64,000 bases of DNA from Clostridium jeddahitimonense (lineage in GTDB: Bacteria; Bacillota; Clostridia; Clostridiales; Clostridiaceae), in assembly GCA_000753455.2 (NCBI GenBank), contig LM994670.1, positions 2,182,444 to 2,246,443 on the forward strand, read 5' to 3'. The translations under genes were made by a program, and so were the position numbers. Below the pieces are notes generated by a model. That model made no database searches. It saw nothing but the letters and a program-made list of their open reading frames with translations, and was not told the origin of the DNA. Shown one piece after another: positions 27,763 through 36,657 of this stretch (within the stretch, counting starts at the first letter, position 1; every line of letters begins with the position of its first letter).

Positions 27763-28470
27763 ATGGATTATAACTTTAATGATCATGATGAGATTATCAA
27801 GTTTATAAAAAACATAAAAAAATCCACTCCAGTAAAAGCCTATATAAATGGTTCTCTAAATGATATTGACGATAAAAATATAGAGTGGTATGGCTCTAAT
27901 AACTTTTATATATTATTCGGTGAATTTGAATACATATCAAAGTTTATAATTAATAATAAAGAAGTAATTAGATATTATCGCTTAGAAGCAGATAGGAAAA
28001 ACTCAGCTATTCCACTTTTAGATATTATTCCTATAGATGCTAGAATTGAACCAGGTGCAATAATTAGAGCCGGTGTTAAAATCGGTAAAAATGCTATTAT
28101 AATGATGGGAGCCATTATTAATATAGGAGCTGAAATAGGAGATTATACAATGATTGATATGAATGCAGTCATTGGTGCCAGAGGTAAAATTGGTAAAAGA
28201 GTTCATCTAGGAGCTGGCTCCGTAATTGCCGGTGTATTGGAACCTCCAAGCCAAGAACCCTGTATTATCGAAGATGACGTACTTATAGGCGCAAATGCAG
28301 TAATATTAGAAGGAATAAAAATAGGCCAAGGTGCTGTAGTTGCAGCAGGATCTATAGTCACAAAAAATGTCCCCCCTGGAGTTGTTGTAGCTGGTATTCC
28401 TGCAAAAATAATAAAGAATGTAGATACTCAAACAAAAAGCAAAACAAAATTTATAGACGATTTACGTTAA
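27763..28470 (+). CDS. dapH: 2,3,4,5-tetrahydropyridine-2,6-dicarboxylate N-acetyltransferase
   Basis: Acetyl-CoA-dependent step of the acetylase variant of DAP synthesis, acting after dapB. About 235 residues. The N-terminal DapH_N domain (about 1-80, [20 protein letters not shown]) is followed by left-handed beta-helix hexapeptide repeats (about 90-200, for example [19 protein letters not shown]) and the C-terminal [14 protein letters not shown] 27721 opens the frame, but AAAGGAAGG directly precedes ATG 27763 (MDYNFNDH), which gives the usual length. Separated from dapB by the small gene and cobO. Confidence 0.93.
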   Translation: MDYNFNDHDEIIKFIKNIKKSTPVKAYINGSLNDIDDKNIEWYGSNNFYILFGEFEYISKFIINNKEVIRYYRLEADRKNSAIPLLDIIPIDARIEPGAIIRAGVKIGKNAIIMMGAIINIGAEIGDYTMIDMNAVIGARGKIGKRVHLGAGSVIAGVLEPPSQEPCIIEDDVLIGANAVILEGIKIGQGAVVAAGSIVTKNVPPGVVVAGIPAKIIKNVDTQTKSKTKFIDDLR

Positions 28471-28490
28471 TATTTATTGTACAATATAAA

Positions 28491-28522
28491 AATAAAAAGG
28501 AGCTTAATAGCTCCTTTTTATT
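28491..28522. terminator. bidirectional terminator between dapH and the SSB-like gene
   Basis: AATAAAAAGGAGCT-TAAT-AGCTCCTTTTTATT is a perfect stem of 14 bp between convergent genes. Confidence 0.9.
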
Positions 28523-28530
28523 TAAATGAA

Positions 28531-29205
28531 TTATATAGCGCCTTCTTCAGATGAAGAAGTTACATTATTTTCTATTTCTTCTGTTTCTTCTGTAACTCTT
28601 TCCATCTTTGATATAGATACTTCATATGCAATCTTTTTAATTACTTCAGTATCGTTTAATTTCTTTTGATATTCTCTACTTTGAAGTCTACCCCATACCC
28701 TTATATTATCTCCAACTTCAAGTGTTTGACAAAATCTTGAGTTTCTTCCCCAAGCTATAGTTGGAATATAATCAGATTTGTTATATGCTCTATTTACAGC
28801 TAATAAAACATCAGCAATCTCTCTTCCGAAAGGAGTCTTTCTATAAACAGGCTCTTTACATATATATCCATCTAAGAATATTTCATTTGGATTTTTACTT
28901 CTTTCTATACAAGGTTCTATGTTTCTTGCAAACACAGTTAGAATCAGTTTATTAGAGCCATCTACAAACTTATTATATGACCTTAATTGACCTAAAACTA
29001 TTATTTCGTTTCCTACTGCTATATTCATATTACTTATAAGTCTTTCAGATATAGTAATATTTAATAAGTCTACAGAATCACTTAATCTAGGCACCTCCAT
29101 ATAAAAAGTATAGAATCCCTCTCCATACATTTCATGACTGAACTCTAATTCACTTACTATTTTTCCTTCAAGATAAATCTTGTTATTTAACATCAAATTA
29201 TCCAT
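28531..29205 (-). CDS. single-stranded DNA-binding protein-like protein with two OB folds
   Basis: 224 residues. Two tandem SSB/PriB-like OB folds are visible. The first (about 8-100) has IYLEGKIVSELEF, FYMEVPRLS and VLGQLRSY. The second (about 104-195) has FLDGYICKEPVYRKTPFGREIADVLLAVNR, IPTIAWGRNSRF and RVWGRLQSREYQKK. An acidic C-terminal tail (ETEEIENN...EEGAI) recalls the protein-interaction tail of SSBs. Housekeeping Ssb has one OB fold, so this is a paralogue rather than the main Ssb. A TATAAT lies about 60 bases upstream. Role in replication or competence is inference. Confidence 0.8.
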   Translation of the reverse strand: MDNLMLNNKIYLEGKIVSELEFSHEMYGEGFYTFYMEVPRLSDSVDLLNITISERLISNMNIAVGNEIIVLGQLRSYNKFVDGSNKLILTVFARNIEPCIERSKNPNEIFLDGYICKEPVYRKTPFGREIADVLLAVNRAYNKSDYIPTIAWGRNSRFCQTLEVGDNIRVWGRLQSREYQKKLNDTEVIKKIAYEVSISKMERVTEETEEIENNVTSSSEEGAI

Positions 29206-29318
29206 CGTTACCCCTCTCTCCCTTAGTAATTAGTTTGATTTTTTATTGCTTTTACCCCACAAGGATTTATTTCCATTATAATACAATATTATCTTCAATT
29301 TCAATATATTTCTAATAT

Positions 29319-30071
29319 TTATTTTTTATGTTGTTCTCCATTTTCATCTATATAGTACTCATCACACTCTGTAAGTTGCCCAACAGTAACAAATTCGTAT
29401 CCATCTTCTTTAAGTTTTGAAATTATTTTATCTAAATTACTTGGAGTATATTTTGCATTATTATGAAATAACATTATCGAACCTGAAGTTGCTTTTTTCA
29501 TAATTCTTTCATACTCAACTTTTTCTCCGGATTGTTTCCAATCAACTGAATCACAATCCCATTGTATACATTTATATCCCTTATCCAAAACAAACTGTAA
29601 TGCTTTATCGTTATAATCACCACTAGGAAATCTAAATAATGTAGGTTTAACCCCAATAGCCTCATATATAATATCATCTGTCTTTGTCAATTCTTCTAAC
29701 ATTCTTGATTCATCTATTTTTGAAAAGCTTGGATGAACATAACTATGATTCCCTATTTCATGTCCCATCTCATTAATTTTCATTAATTTTTCTTTGTTTC
29801 CCTCTGGATAATTAACCCATTTACCCATTACAAAAAATGTTGCTTTTACATTATATTTATTTAGTACATCTAATATGTCATAAATGTACTCATTTTCTGC
29901 CCAATTTACATCAAATGTTAAAGCTACTTCTTTCTTTTCTGTATTCACTCGAAAAATAGGTTTCTTATCAAGATTACCACTAACTAATATAGACTTTGAT
30001 CCTAAAATCGATGTAATTATAGTTCCAAAAATCAATAAGATGGCTATTATAACCTTTCTTTTTCTAACCAT
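29319..30071 (-). CDS. polysaccharide deacetylase, PdaB-like
   Basis: 250 residues. An N-terminal signal-anchor (about 6-25, VIIAILLIFGTIITSI) is followed by a NodB domain: VALTFDVNWAEN (catalytic Asp), HEIGNHSYVHPSF (the metal-binding His pair), FRFPSGDYN and IQWDCDSVDW, then SIMLFHNN. It probably removes acetyl groups from peptidoglycan outside the membrane. PdaB in Bacillus acts in spore cortex maintenance, and the length and motifs are close to that group. Divergent from the DUF4364 gene. No terminator is visible before the SSB-like gene downstream. Confidence 0.88.
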   Translation of the reverse strand: MVRKRKVIIAILLIFGTIITSILGSKSILVSGNLDKKPIFRVNTEKKEVALTFDVNWAENEYIYDILDVLNKYNVKATFFVMGKWVNYPEGNKEKLMKINEMGHEIGNHSYVHPSFSKIDESRMLEELTKTDDIIYEAIGVKPTLFRFPSGDYNDKALQFVLDKGYKCIQWDCDSVDWKQSGEKVEYERIMKKATSGSIMLFHNNAKYTPSNLDKIISKLKEDGYEFVTVGQLTECDEYYIDENGEQHKK

Positions 30072-30192
30072 ATCAATCCTCCCTTATCCATAATAATTTA
30101 TATTCTTTATTTATAATATTAATGCCTATATTATTCCACAATTCTAAATTTATGTTATAATAAAATAGATCCTTATATAATGGAGGTTTAGT

Positions 30193-30726
30193 ATGTACGA
30201 AAATTCAGCAGAATTAGCAGAAAATAAATTATTAGTTTTATACGTTATAAAATCATTAAAGCATCCGATATCAAATACTCAGTTAACAGAAATAATTTTA
30301 GAAAATAACTTTATTAATTATTTTACTTTGCAACAATATATAACTGAGCTATTATCTTCTGAGTTTCTAAAATATATAGAAAAAAATGATAAAAAGCTTT
30401 TAACTATTACAACTAAAGGTGAAAAAGTTCTTTCATTTTTTACACAAAGAATTTCAGCAATTAAAAGAGATATAATTGACAATTATATCTCCTCAGTAAT
30501 TGATAATATAAAAAAGGAATTAACTATTCATAGTGATTACACTATAGAGAATAGCGATTCCTTCATTGTTAATCTTAAAGCACTGGAAGATGAGATGCTA
30601 TTAATTGATTTAAAGGTATCCGTTCCAACAAAATCTCAAGCTAAAGCATTATGCACAAAATGGAAGGATAATCCTTCAGATATTTACACTAGGATTATGC
30701 AAAGTTTATTTTCTGATGAAGATTAA
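30193..30726 (+). CDS. DUF4364 family protein (winged-helix-like)
   Basis: 177 residues, cytosolic. The N-terminal ~80 residues (KLLVLYVIKSLKHPISNTQLTEIILE...FTLQQYITELLSSEFL) read as a PadR-like winged helix, with a beta-wing TITTKGEKVLSFF. The C-terminal part is the DUF4364 signature. It may be a transcriptional regulator; the target is unknown. GGAGG precedes ATG. Its stop (30724-30726) overlaps the stop of the convergent beta-propeller gene. Confidence 0.8.
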   Translation: MYENSAELAENKLLVLYVIKSLKHPISNTQLTEIILENNFINYFTLQQYITELLSSEFLKYIEKNDKKLLTITTKGEKVLSFFTQRISAIKRDIIDNYISSVIDNIKKELTIHSDYTIENSDSFIVNLKALEDEMLLIDLKVSVPTKSQAKALCTKWKDNPSDIYTRIMQSLFSDED

Positions 30727-31598
30727 AACAAAGTCATGGCATTGGGTTCAGACTCGATAGCTATGACTTTATTTATTTTATTATCCTCTACAATATATAC
30801 CTTCCCCTTTAAATAATCTAAAACATACATTTTGTTCTCATGTACAACCATTCCTTTAGGCATTCCACCAACATACATGCTTTCCATAACCATCATATTA
30901 CTTTTATTTATTACGCTTATTGTTCCATCCGTAAAATTTGAAACATATATGTTTTTTTCTTCTTCTATAACTTCCATAGGTGAGCTACCTACTTCAATTC
31001 TTTTTATACTTTTTAATGTTTTGGTAGAAATTACATCTAAAAACCCACTCTTATCATGCCCTAAGTAACTTTCACATACGTATATAAATTCTTTATTTTT
31101 TGATAGTAATACTTTTGTTGGATACTCACTAGCTTCTATTTTAGTTAGTACATTATTATTCTCCATATTAATTACTGTAATATCGTTACTTTCGAAATTT
31201 GTAATAAAAGCTATTCCTTTTTCAATATCACAATCTATGCTATGGGGCCAACTTCCTGTGGCAATTTCATATGAAGTTTTATCTTCTAAAATATCATATA
31301 CCACTACAGAATTTGATTCACCGCAGATAGTATAAACTTTCTTTTTATATATTATTAAATCATTTGGAGAAGGTCCAATTTTTGCATTTTTTTTCTCTTT
31401 AAAAGTATTTTTATCAAAAAATGATATTGAATCGCTATAACTATTTGTAGTTATAAATCCATCATCATAAGTTTTAATTCCATGAGGACCTATAGGTTTC
31501 TCACCTAAATTAAATGTTATCTTCTCTAAAGCTAAATTATCTAAAGTAATCCTTGAAAGGGAGTCTGCTCCTGTATTGCATATTATTATAGAGTTCAC
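30723..31598 (-). CDS. YncE/YVTN family beta-propeller protein
   Basis: 291 residues made of repeated ~40-residue beta units. Several copies carry the YVTN-like pattern: FITTNSYSDSISFFDK, FITNFESNDITVINM, YVCESYLGHD, YVSNFTDGTISVIN and YVLDYLKGKVYIV. There is no signal peptide, so it is probably cytosolic. The start is GTG 31598, placed by AGGAGGTG. It overlaps the DUF4364 gene tail-to-tail by 4 bases. Function of the family is unknown. Confidence 0.85.
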   Translation of the reverse strand: MNSIIICNTGADSLSRITLDNLALEKITFNLGEKPIGPHGIKTYDDGFITTNSYSDSISFFDKNTFKEKKNAKIGPSPNDLIIYKKKVYTICGESNSVVVYDILEDKTSYEIATGSWPHSIDCDIEKGIAFITNFESNDITVINMENNNVLTKIEASEYPTKVLLSKNKEFIYVCESYLGHDKSGFLDVISTKTLKSIKRIEVGSSPMEVIEEEKNIYVSNFTDGTISVINKSNMMVMESMYVGGMPKGMVVHENKMYVLDYLKGKVYIVEDNKINKVIAIESEPNAMTLF

Positions 31599-31767
31599 CC
31601 TTATTTCACCTCCTTTAGGTTGAAACCTCTTGTACTTTCAATATATGCATCTTTATAAAACTTGGCACATTTTTCTCAATATTACATAATTTTATTTTCA
31701 ATCTTTCTTTTTATTGTATAAAGCCTTATAATATTAATGTTATTATTTAATATGGGGAGGTATTTAA

Positions 31768-32013
31768 ATGTATATTTACAAAACTTCTGGTGTTTGTTCA
31801 ACAGAAATACATATCGATGTAAAAGATGATAAAATAGAAGATGTTAATTTCGTAAGAGGTTGTGCAGGAAATTTACTTGGAATTTCTTCACTAGTTAAAG
31901 GTATGAAAGTTACTGATGCAATTGATAAATTGCAAGGGATTCAATGTGGTTCAAAAGGAACTTCTTGTCCTGACCAATTAGCTAAAGCTTTATTATCAAT
32001 GAAAAATTCTTAA
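31768..32013 (+). CDS. TSCPD domain protein (TIGR03905 type)
   Basis: 81 residues. The TSCPD motif is intact (GTSCPDQLAKAL). Other conserved parts are the N-terminal YKTSGVCSTEIHIDV and FVRGCAGNL, giving four cysteines that may bind a metal. The same domain occurs at the C-terminus of ribonucleotide reductases, where it is linked to metal or regulation; as a free protein its role is unknown. GGGGAGG precedes ATG. Monocistronic, with a strong terminator. Confidence 0.88.
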   Translation: MYIYKTSGVCSTEIHIDVKDDKIEDVNFVRGCAGNLLGISSLVKGMKVTDAIDKLQGIQCGSKGTSCPDQLAKALLSMKNS

Positions 32014-32018
32014 TATAT

Positions 32019-32056
32019 AAAAAATGAGAAAGTTATTAATAACTTTCTCATTTTTT
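32019..32056. terminator. bidirectional terminator
   Basis: A 19-base arm AAAAAATGAGAAAGTTATT is directly followed by its reverse complement, between convergent genes. Confidence 0.9.
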
Positions 32057-32060
32057 ATAA

Positions 32061-32678
32061 TTAATTGATTTTTTTAATCTCTTTTATAACATCATTTTTA
32101 ATTTCTTCTAATGGAAAGTTCTTACCTGGGCATAGTGTCTTTCCTAATTCTTTATGTGGAAGTATATCTTTTATATTATATTTAAGACAAATATATAATG
32201 AAAGCTTCTTTAGCGATTCTATTTGCTCATCCGATAAATACTCCTCTTCAAAATTTCCTTCTACACAAATCCCTATTGATTCTTTATTATATCCCTTAAC
32301 ATGAGATCCTTCAGCATCATCTTCTCTTCCCTTATAAATAGTCCCATCCTTTCTAATATAATAATGATATCCAATTCCTTTCCATCCTTTATTTTTATGT
32401 AATTTATTTATATCCTCTGGTGAGATATTCTTTATTGCTGTATGATGATAAACTAATTTAGTAGGTTCGTTATCAACCTCTAATTCCTCAGACCATTCAT
32501 ATCTTAAATAATGTATATTTAAACTTTTTTGCATATTTTCAATTTCTTCTACTGTAATATTAGCATTATATATATCTTTGTAACTCCACCCAATAACTTT
32601 AAGTATTGTTGGCTTAAGAAAGTATATAGTTCCTAAAATTAGTACTAGAAAAAATATATATTTTATTTCCTTTTTCAC
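32061..32678 (-). CDS. N-acetylmuramoyl-L-alanine amidase (Amidase_2), membrane-anchored
   Basis: 205 residues. An N-terminal hydrophobic anchor (about 5-25) leads to an Amidase_2/PGRP domain with zinc ligands: His in LVYHHTAI, His in AEGSHVKGYN and Cys in KTLCPGKNF. The conserved GIGYHYYIRKDGTIYKGR is also present. It would cleave the MurNAc-L-Ala bond in peptidoglycan outside the membrane. The start is GTG 32678, with GAGGTG six bases upstream. Its job (growth, spore cortex or germination) is not shown. Confidence 0.9.
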   Translation of the reverse strand: MKKEIKYIFFLVLILGTIYFLKPTILKVIGWSYKDIYNANITVEEIENMQKSLNIHYLRYEWSEELEVDNEPTKLVYHHTAIKNISPEDINKLHKNKGWKGIGYHYYIRKDGTIYKGREDDAEGSHVKGYNKESIGICVEGNFEEEYLSDEQIESLKKLSLYICLKYNIKDILPHKELGKTLCPGKNFPLEEIKNDVIKEIKKIN

Positions 32679-32752
32679 AAAATCACCTCTTCATATTATA
32701 TTTATTATAGATTTTATATGAAGAGAACTTTAAATATTATTGATATATAAAA

Positions 32753-32781
32753 AGAGGAAAAGATCAAAAATCCTTTCCTCT
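32753..32781 (-). terminator. intrinsic terminator after deoD
   Basis: The minus strand reads AGAGGAAAGGAT...ATCTTTTCCTCT, then TTTTTATAT; one mismatch in the stem. Confidence 0.75.
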
Positions 32782-32788
32782 AAAAACA

Positions 32789-33496
32789 TTATTTTATTAA
32801 TTCTAAAGCAATTTCCATCATATCTGTAAATGTATTTTGTCTCTCTTCAGGAGATGTTTCTTCTCCCTTTAAAATATGATCTGAAATAGTTAGAATAGCT
32901 AATGCTTCAACCCCATATTTAGCAGCTACAGTGTAAAGCTCTGCACTTTCCATCTCTACAGCTAAACAACCATATTCAGCCCATTTTGTTATTGGGAATC
33001 CTGCATCATCATAGAATAAGTCGCTAGATAAAACATTTCCTACCTTTACATTAATCCCTTTATCTTTGCATTTATTATAAGCATTATATAATAATTCAAA
33101 ATTTGCACTTGGAGCATAGTCTAACCCTTGGAATCTTCTCTTGTTAATCCCAGAGTTAGTTGATGCACTTTGAGCAAGAACTATGTCTCTAACATTAACA
33201 TTATCGTTTATAGAACCTGCTGAACCTATTCTTATTAATCTTTTTGCTCCATAGAATTGTATTAATTCATTTACATAAATCGAATGCGATGGTAACCCCA
33301 TTCCTGTACCTTGAACTGATACTCTTTTACCTTTATATGTTCCTGTATAACCATACATTCCTCTAACTTCATTATAACAAACCACATCTTCTAAAAAGTT
33401 TTCAGCGATAAATTTTGCTCTTAAAGGATCCCCTGGTAGTAATACTGTTTCAGCTATAGAACCTTCTTTAGCCATAATATGTAAATGTTTTGACAT
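32789..33496 (-). CDS. deoD: purine-nucleoside phosphorylase (DeoD type)
   Basis: Phosphorolysis of purine (deoxy)nucleosides to base and ribose-1-phosphate. The 235-residue length and start ([24 protein letters not shown]) are those of the hexameric E. coli type. [30 protein letters not shown] and [12 protein letters not shown] (substrate-binding Glu) are conserved. AGGAGG precedes ATG. The 73-base gap to folC upstream contains a TATAAT-like element, so it may have its own promoter. Confidence 0.97.
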   Translation of the reverse strand: MSKHLHIMAKEGSIAETVLLPGDPLRAKFIAENFLEDVVCYNEVRGMYGYTGTYKGKRVSVQGTGMGLPSHSIYVNELIQFYGAKRLIRIGSAGSINDNVNVRDIVLAQSASTNSGINKRRFQGLDYAPSANFELLYNAYNKCKDKGINVKVGNVLSSDLFYDDAGFPITKWAEYGCLAVEMESAELYTVAAKYGVEALAILTISDHILKGEETSPEERQNTFTDMMEIALELIK

Positions 33497-33569
33497 ATTA
33501 ATTCCTCCTATCTATTTATCTATTATACATAGTATATTATATCTTATATTATTAGTAAATATAGGTGTT

Positions 33570-34880
33570 TTAATTTTTACTTCCTTTACCCTTTACTATT
33601 ATTTTTCTCATGTCCCCTATCATATATAATGATCCACTTGCAATTATCAAATCATTTTCATTTGCATCTTTTAAGGCATTATTAAAGGCATCCTCATAAC
33701 TTTCATAAGCTTCACAATTTTTATTGTATTCTATAATTTCCATTTTTAAATCTTGAGCTAATTCTGCTCTTATAGAATTTGGAGTTACAGCATATACTTT
33801 CTTTGCTAATGGTGCAATCTCTTCAACCATTTTTTCAACATCCTTATCTGCTAGAATCCCTAAGATTAAATACACATTTTCATAATTAAAATACTTTTCT
33901 ATATTTGTTTTCAAAGTAGCTATTCCTTGAATATTGTGTGCTCCATCTATGACAACTAACGGTTTATTCCTTAATACCTCTAATCTACCTTTCCACTTTA
34001 CTTCCCTTATACTTTTCTCAATAGCTTCATTATTTAGAATTATTAATCCTTGTCTTTCTATTACTTCTAAAACTTTTATTGCTAAAGCTAAATTATAAAT
34101 TTGATGTTCCCCTAGTAAAGGTAAGTCTAATATATATTCTTTTGTTCCTCTTATTTTAACTCTTTGAAAAGGCTTATCACCTTTAATAATTTCCAATAGC
34201 TCAGCATCATTTAGATTAACCTCATATAATCTAGAATTTTCAACCTTACATTTATTTAAAACAACATCTTTTGCTTCTTCATATTGCGGAAAAACTACTG
34301 TGGGAATATCTTTTTTAATTATTCCGCATTTTTCTCCCGCAATTTCTTTTAAACTATTTCCTAATAGGTTAGTATGATCAAAGCTAATAGATGTAATAAC
34401 TGATACTATAGGAATAATTACATTAGTAGAATCTAATCTTCCACCTAAGCCAACTTCAACTACTCCAAAATCCACCTTTTCTTTTTCAAAATAAAGAAGC
34501 ATTAAAACAGTTATCATTTCAAATTCAGTAGGATGTCCATACCCTTCTTCTTTAACTTTATCTATTGATGGCTTAATCAGTGTCACCATTTCCGCTAAAA
34601 CATCCTTTGGAATATTTTCTCCATTTATCTGAATTCTCTCTTCAAATTCTTCTAAAAAAGGAGAAGTGTACATTCCAACTTTATAACCTAAGCCACTTAA
34701 CATTTTTGTTATCATAGATGTTGTTGAACCTTTTCCATTAGTTCCTGCAATATGTATTAACTTTAAATTCTCCTGTGGATTTCCTAATAACTCCAACAAT
34801 CTTAAAGTTCTCTCTAATCCATAATTAGATCCAAAATTCCCCACTTCAGTTATGTATTTCATAGCTTGATTATAATTCAT
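33570..34880 (-). CDS. folC: folylpolyglutamate synthase/dihydrofolate synthase
   Basis: 436 residues, Mur-ligase fold. P-loop HIAGTNGKGSTTSMI, EVGLGGRLDSTNV, SFDHTNLLG, GAHNIQG and the late GILADKDVE segment are typical. It adds glutamates to folates (and dihydropteroate to dihydrofolate in bifunctional forms). In many clostridia folC follows valS; here a MATE gene and a DUF3892 gene lie between, on the same strand. Confidence 0.95.
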   Translation of the reverse strand: MNYNQAMKYITEVGNFGSNYGLERTLRLLELLGNPQENLKLIHIAGTNGKGSTTSMITKMLSGLGYKVGMYTSPFLEEFEERIQINGENIPKDVLAEMVTLIKPSIDKVKEEGYGHPTEFEMITVLMLLYFEKEKVDFGVVEVGLGGRLDSTNVIIPIVSVITSISFDHTNLLGNSLKEIAGEKCGIIKKDIPTVVFPQYEEAKDVVLNKCKVENSRLYEVNLNDAELLEIIKGDKPFQRVKIRGTKEYILDLPLLGEHQIYNLALAIKVLEVIERQGLIILNNEAIEKSIREVKWKGRLEVLRNKPLVVIDGAHNIQGIATLKTNIEKYFNYENVYLILGILADKDVEKMVEEIAPLAKKVYAVTPNSIRAELAQDLKMEIIEYNKNCEAYESYEDAFNNALKDANENDLIIASGSLYMIGDMRKIIVKGKGSKN

Positions 34881-34981
34881 ATTTATACCTCTTAACTTTT
34901 ATATTAATTTATATTACCTCATTTATTTAGCATAATTATAAATAAATTTTTCGAAAATATCAAACTTTACCAAAAAATAAA

Positions 34982-35009
34982 AGATACCATAAAAACATTT
35001 ATGGTATCT
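34982..35009 (-). terminator. intrinsic terminator after the DUF3892 gene
   Basis: A 12-bp stem AGATACCATAAA/TTTATGGTATCT with a minus-strand tail TTTTATTTTTT. Confidence 0.85.
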
Positions 35010-35022
35010 AATCGTAAATACT

Positions 35023-35238
35023 TTATAATGAAGATAGATTATTACCTTCATTTCCATCTGGCTTAGTTCTTAAATACTCTTCACCTTTTCTTGAATGAGC
35101 TACTATAACTCCTTCAATTTCACCATTTTTTGCTCTATTAACACCTTCTGACTTTTCAAGTTTTTCTCCATTATCTAATATATAATGAGTTATTTCTCCA
35201 CTACTATCTTTTATAGTATCAGTAATTTTTTGTGTCAT
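35023..35238 (-). CDS. DUF3892 domain protein
   Basis: 71 residues. The small beta-rich domain (ITDTIKDSSGEITHYILDNGE...VNRAKNGEIEGVIVAHSRKGEEYLRTKPDG) is the whole protein; DUF3892 proteins are usually this size. Function unknown. GAGGTGAT precedes ATG. It lies 48 bases after the MATE gene and is followed by its own terminator, so it may be the last gene of a MATE-DUF3892 transcript. Confidence 0.85.
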   Translation of the reverse strand: MTQKITDTIKDSSGEITHYILDNGEKLEKSEGVNRAKNGEIEGVIVAHSRKGEEYLRTKPDGNEGNNLSSL

Positions 35239-35286
35239 AAAATATCACCTCTTAATTATATTTTAATCTACAACCAAATTATTATA

Positions 35287-36600
35287 CTAAATTATCTTTA
35301 AAGTTTTTTTGCTCACACACAAAGCAATTCCAAAAGTAATAACTTCTGTCAATGGAACACTAAGCCATATTCCATTAACACCTAATATTATAGGTAAAAT
35401 AAAGATCATAACTCCTACTATTACTAATCCTCGTAGTAGGGAAATAAAAATCGCTATTTTAGACATTTCTATCGCTTGAAAATATCCCCCTAACACGATA
35501 TTAGCACCCATAGTAATAAATGCTATAAAATATATTCTTATAGCTATAATTGCTATTTGATTTACCTCATCCGTTGGTGTTACAAATATTTTTATAATCT
35601 GCTCTGGAAATAAAAACCCGCATATAGCTGATATTAGTCCAAAAACTATAGCCACATAAAAGGCTATTTTTCTTAACTCCATTGCCCTTGAGTACTTCTT
35701 TGCTCCCACATTTATACTTACTATTGGTTGAATTGTTTGACTTATACCATTACTTATTGAAATAAATATTATCGCTGTATTAGATATTATACTGTACGCT
35801 GTTACTCCAGTTTCTCCAATAAATTTTAATAATTGAAAATTGAATAGATATATTATTATTCCTGTTGACATCTCAATAAAAAAGCTTGGAATACCATTAT
35901 TAATTATTCTCATAATATAACTTGATTTAAAACATTTATATGTTAGTTTTAATGTATTATTTTTCGAAATAAAATGAGTCAATAATATTATTGTACTTAT
36001 TGTGTACGATAGTACAGTTGCAAGTCCTGCTCCAAACATCCCCATATTTAAAGGAAATACAAACAAATAATCTAAAACTATATTTAGCATTCCGCCTATT
36101 ATTGTAGCAATCATAGCTCTCTTTGGATTCTTATCCACTCTAACAAAGCCTTGTAAAGTAGAACCTATAGTAAAAGGTATAAATCCAAATGCAACTATAT
36201 CCATATACTCTCTTATTAACTCTCTAGTAATGTTAGTAGCACCTAGCATTATTGCTATATCATCCATAAAAAACTTTCCTATTATAAAGAATAATATAGA
36301 AATTATCACTGCCATATAAATTGATAAGCTAAAAATATCTATTGCCTTTTTATTATGCCCTCTACCTCTTTCAATACCTAATACCGTTGATCCTCCAACT
36401 CCTATTAAATACCCCACTCCAAACACTAACGAATAGATTGGTAATACAATATTTAATGCGGCTAGTCCATCACCGCCTATTCCTTGGCCAATGAAAATGG
36501 TATCAAAAAGAATATATATTGAGGTAACAAGAGCTGCTCCTACTGTTGGAAAAAAATATTTCAAGTATAATTTTTTCACATCATCTTTAAGTAAATCCAT
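35287..36600 (-). CDS. MATE family efflux transporter
   Basis: 437 residues with about twelve hydrophobic helices. MATE features are FPTVGAALVTSIYILFDTIFIGQGIGGDGLAALN at the N-terminus and the repeated structure in the second half (GISQTIQPIVSINVGA). It is a Na+- or H+-coupled exporter of cationic compounds by family; the substrate is unknown. Read-through from valS is unlikely because a terminator (36629-36646) separates them. Confidence 0.93.
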   Translation of the reverse strand: MDLLKDDVKKLYLKYFFPTVGAALVTSIYILFDTIFIGQGIGGDGLAALNIVLPIYSLVFGVGYLIGVGGSTVLGIERGRGHNKKAIDIFSLSIYMAVIISILFFIIGKFFMDDIAIMLGATNITRELIREYMDIVAFGFIPFTIGSTLQGFVRVDKNPKRAMIATIIGGMLNIVLDYLFVFPLNMGMFGAGLATVLSYTISTIILLTHFISKNNTLKLTYKCFKSSYIMRIINNGIPSFFIEMSTGIIIYLFNFQLLKFIGETGVTAYSIISNTAIIFISISNGISQTIQPIVSINVGAKKYSRAMELRKIAFYVAIVFGLISAICGFLFPEQIIKIFVTPTDEVNQIAIIAIRIYFIAFITMGANIVLGGYFQAIEMSKIAIFISLLRGLVIVGVMIFILPIILGVNGIWLSVPLTEVITFGIALCVSKKTLKII

Positions 36601-36628
36601 CTTTCCCCCAAATTCATTATATAAAAGA

Positions 36629-36646
36629 CTGTCTCTTACGAGACAG
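36629..36646 (-). terminator. intrinsic terminator after valS
   Basis: The minus strand reads GGCTGTCTC-GTAA-GAGACAG followed by TCTTTTATAT; it ends the T-box-valS transcript. Confidence 0.85.
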
Positions 36647-36657
36647 CCTTAAATCTT

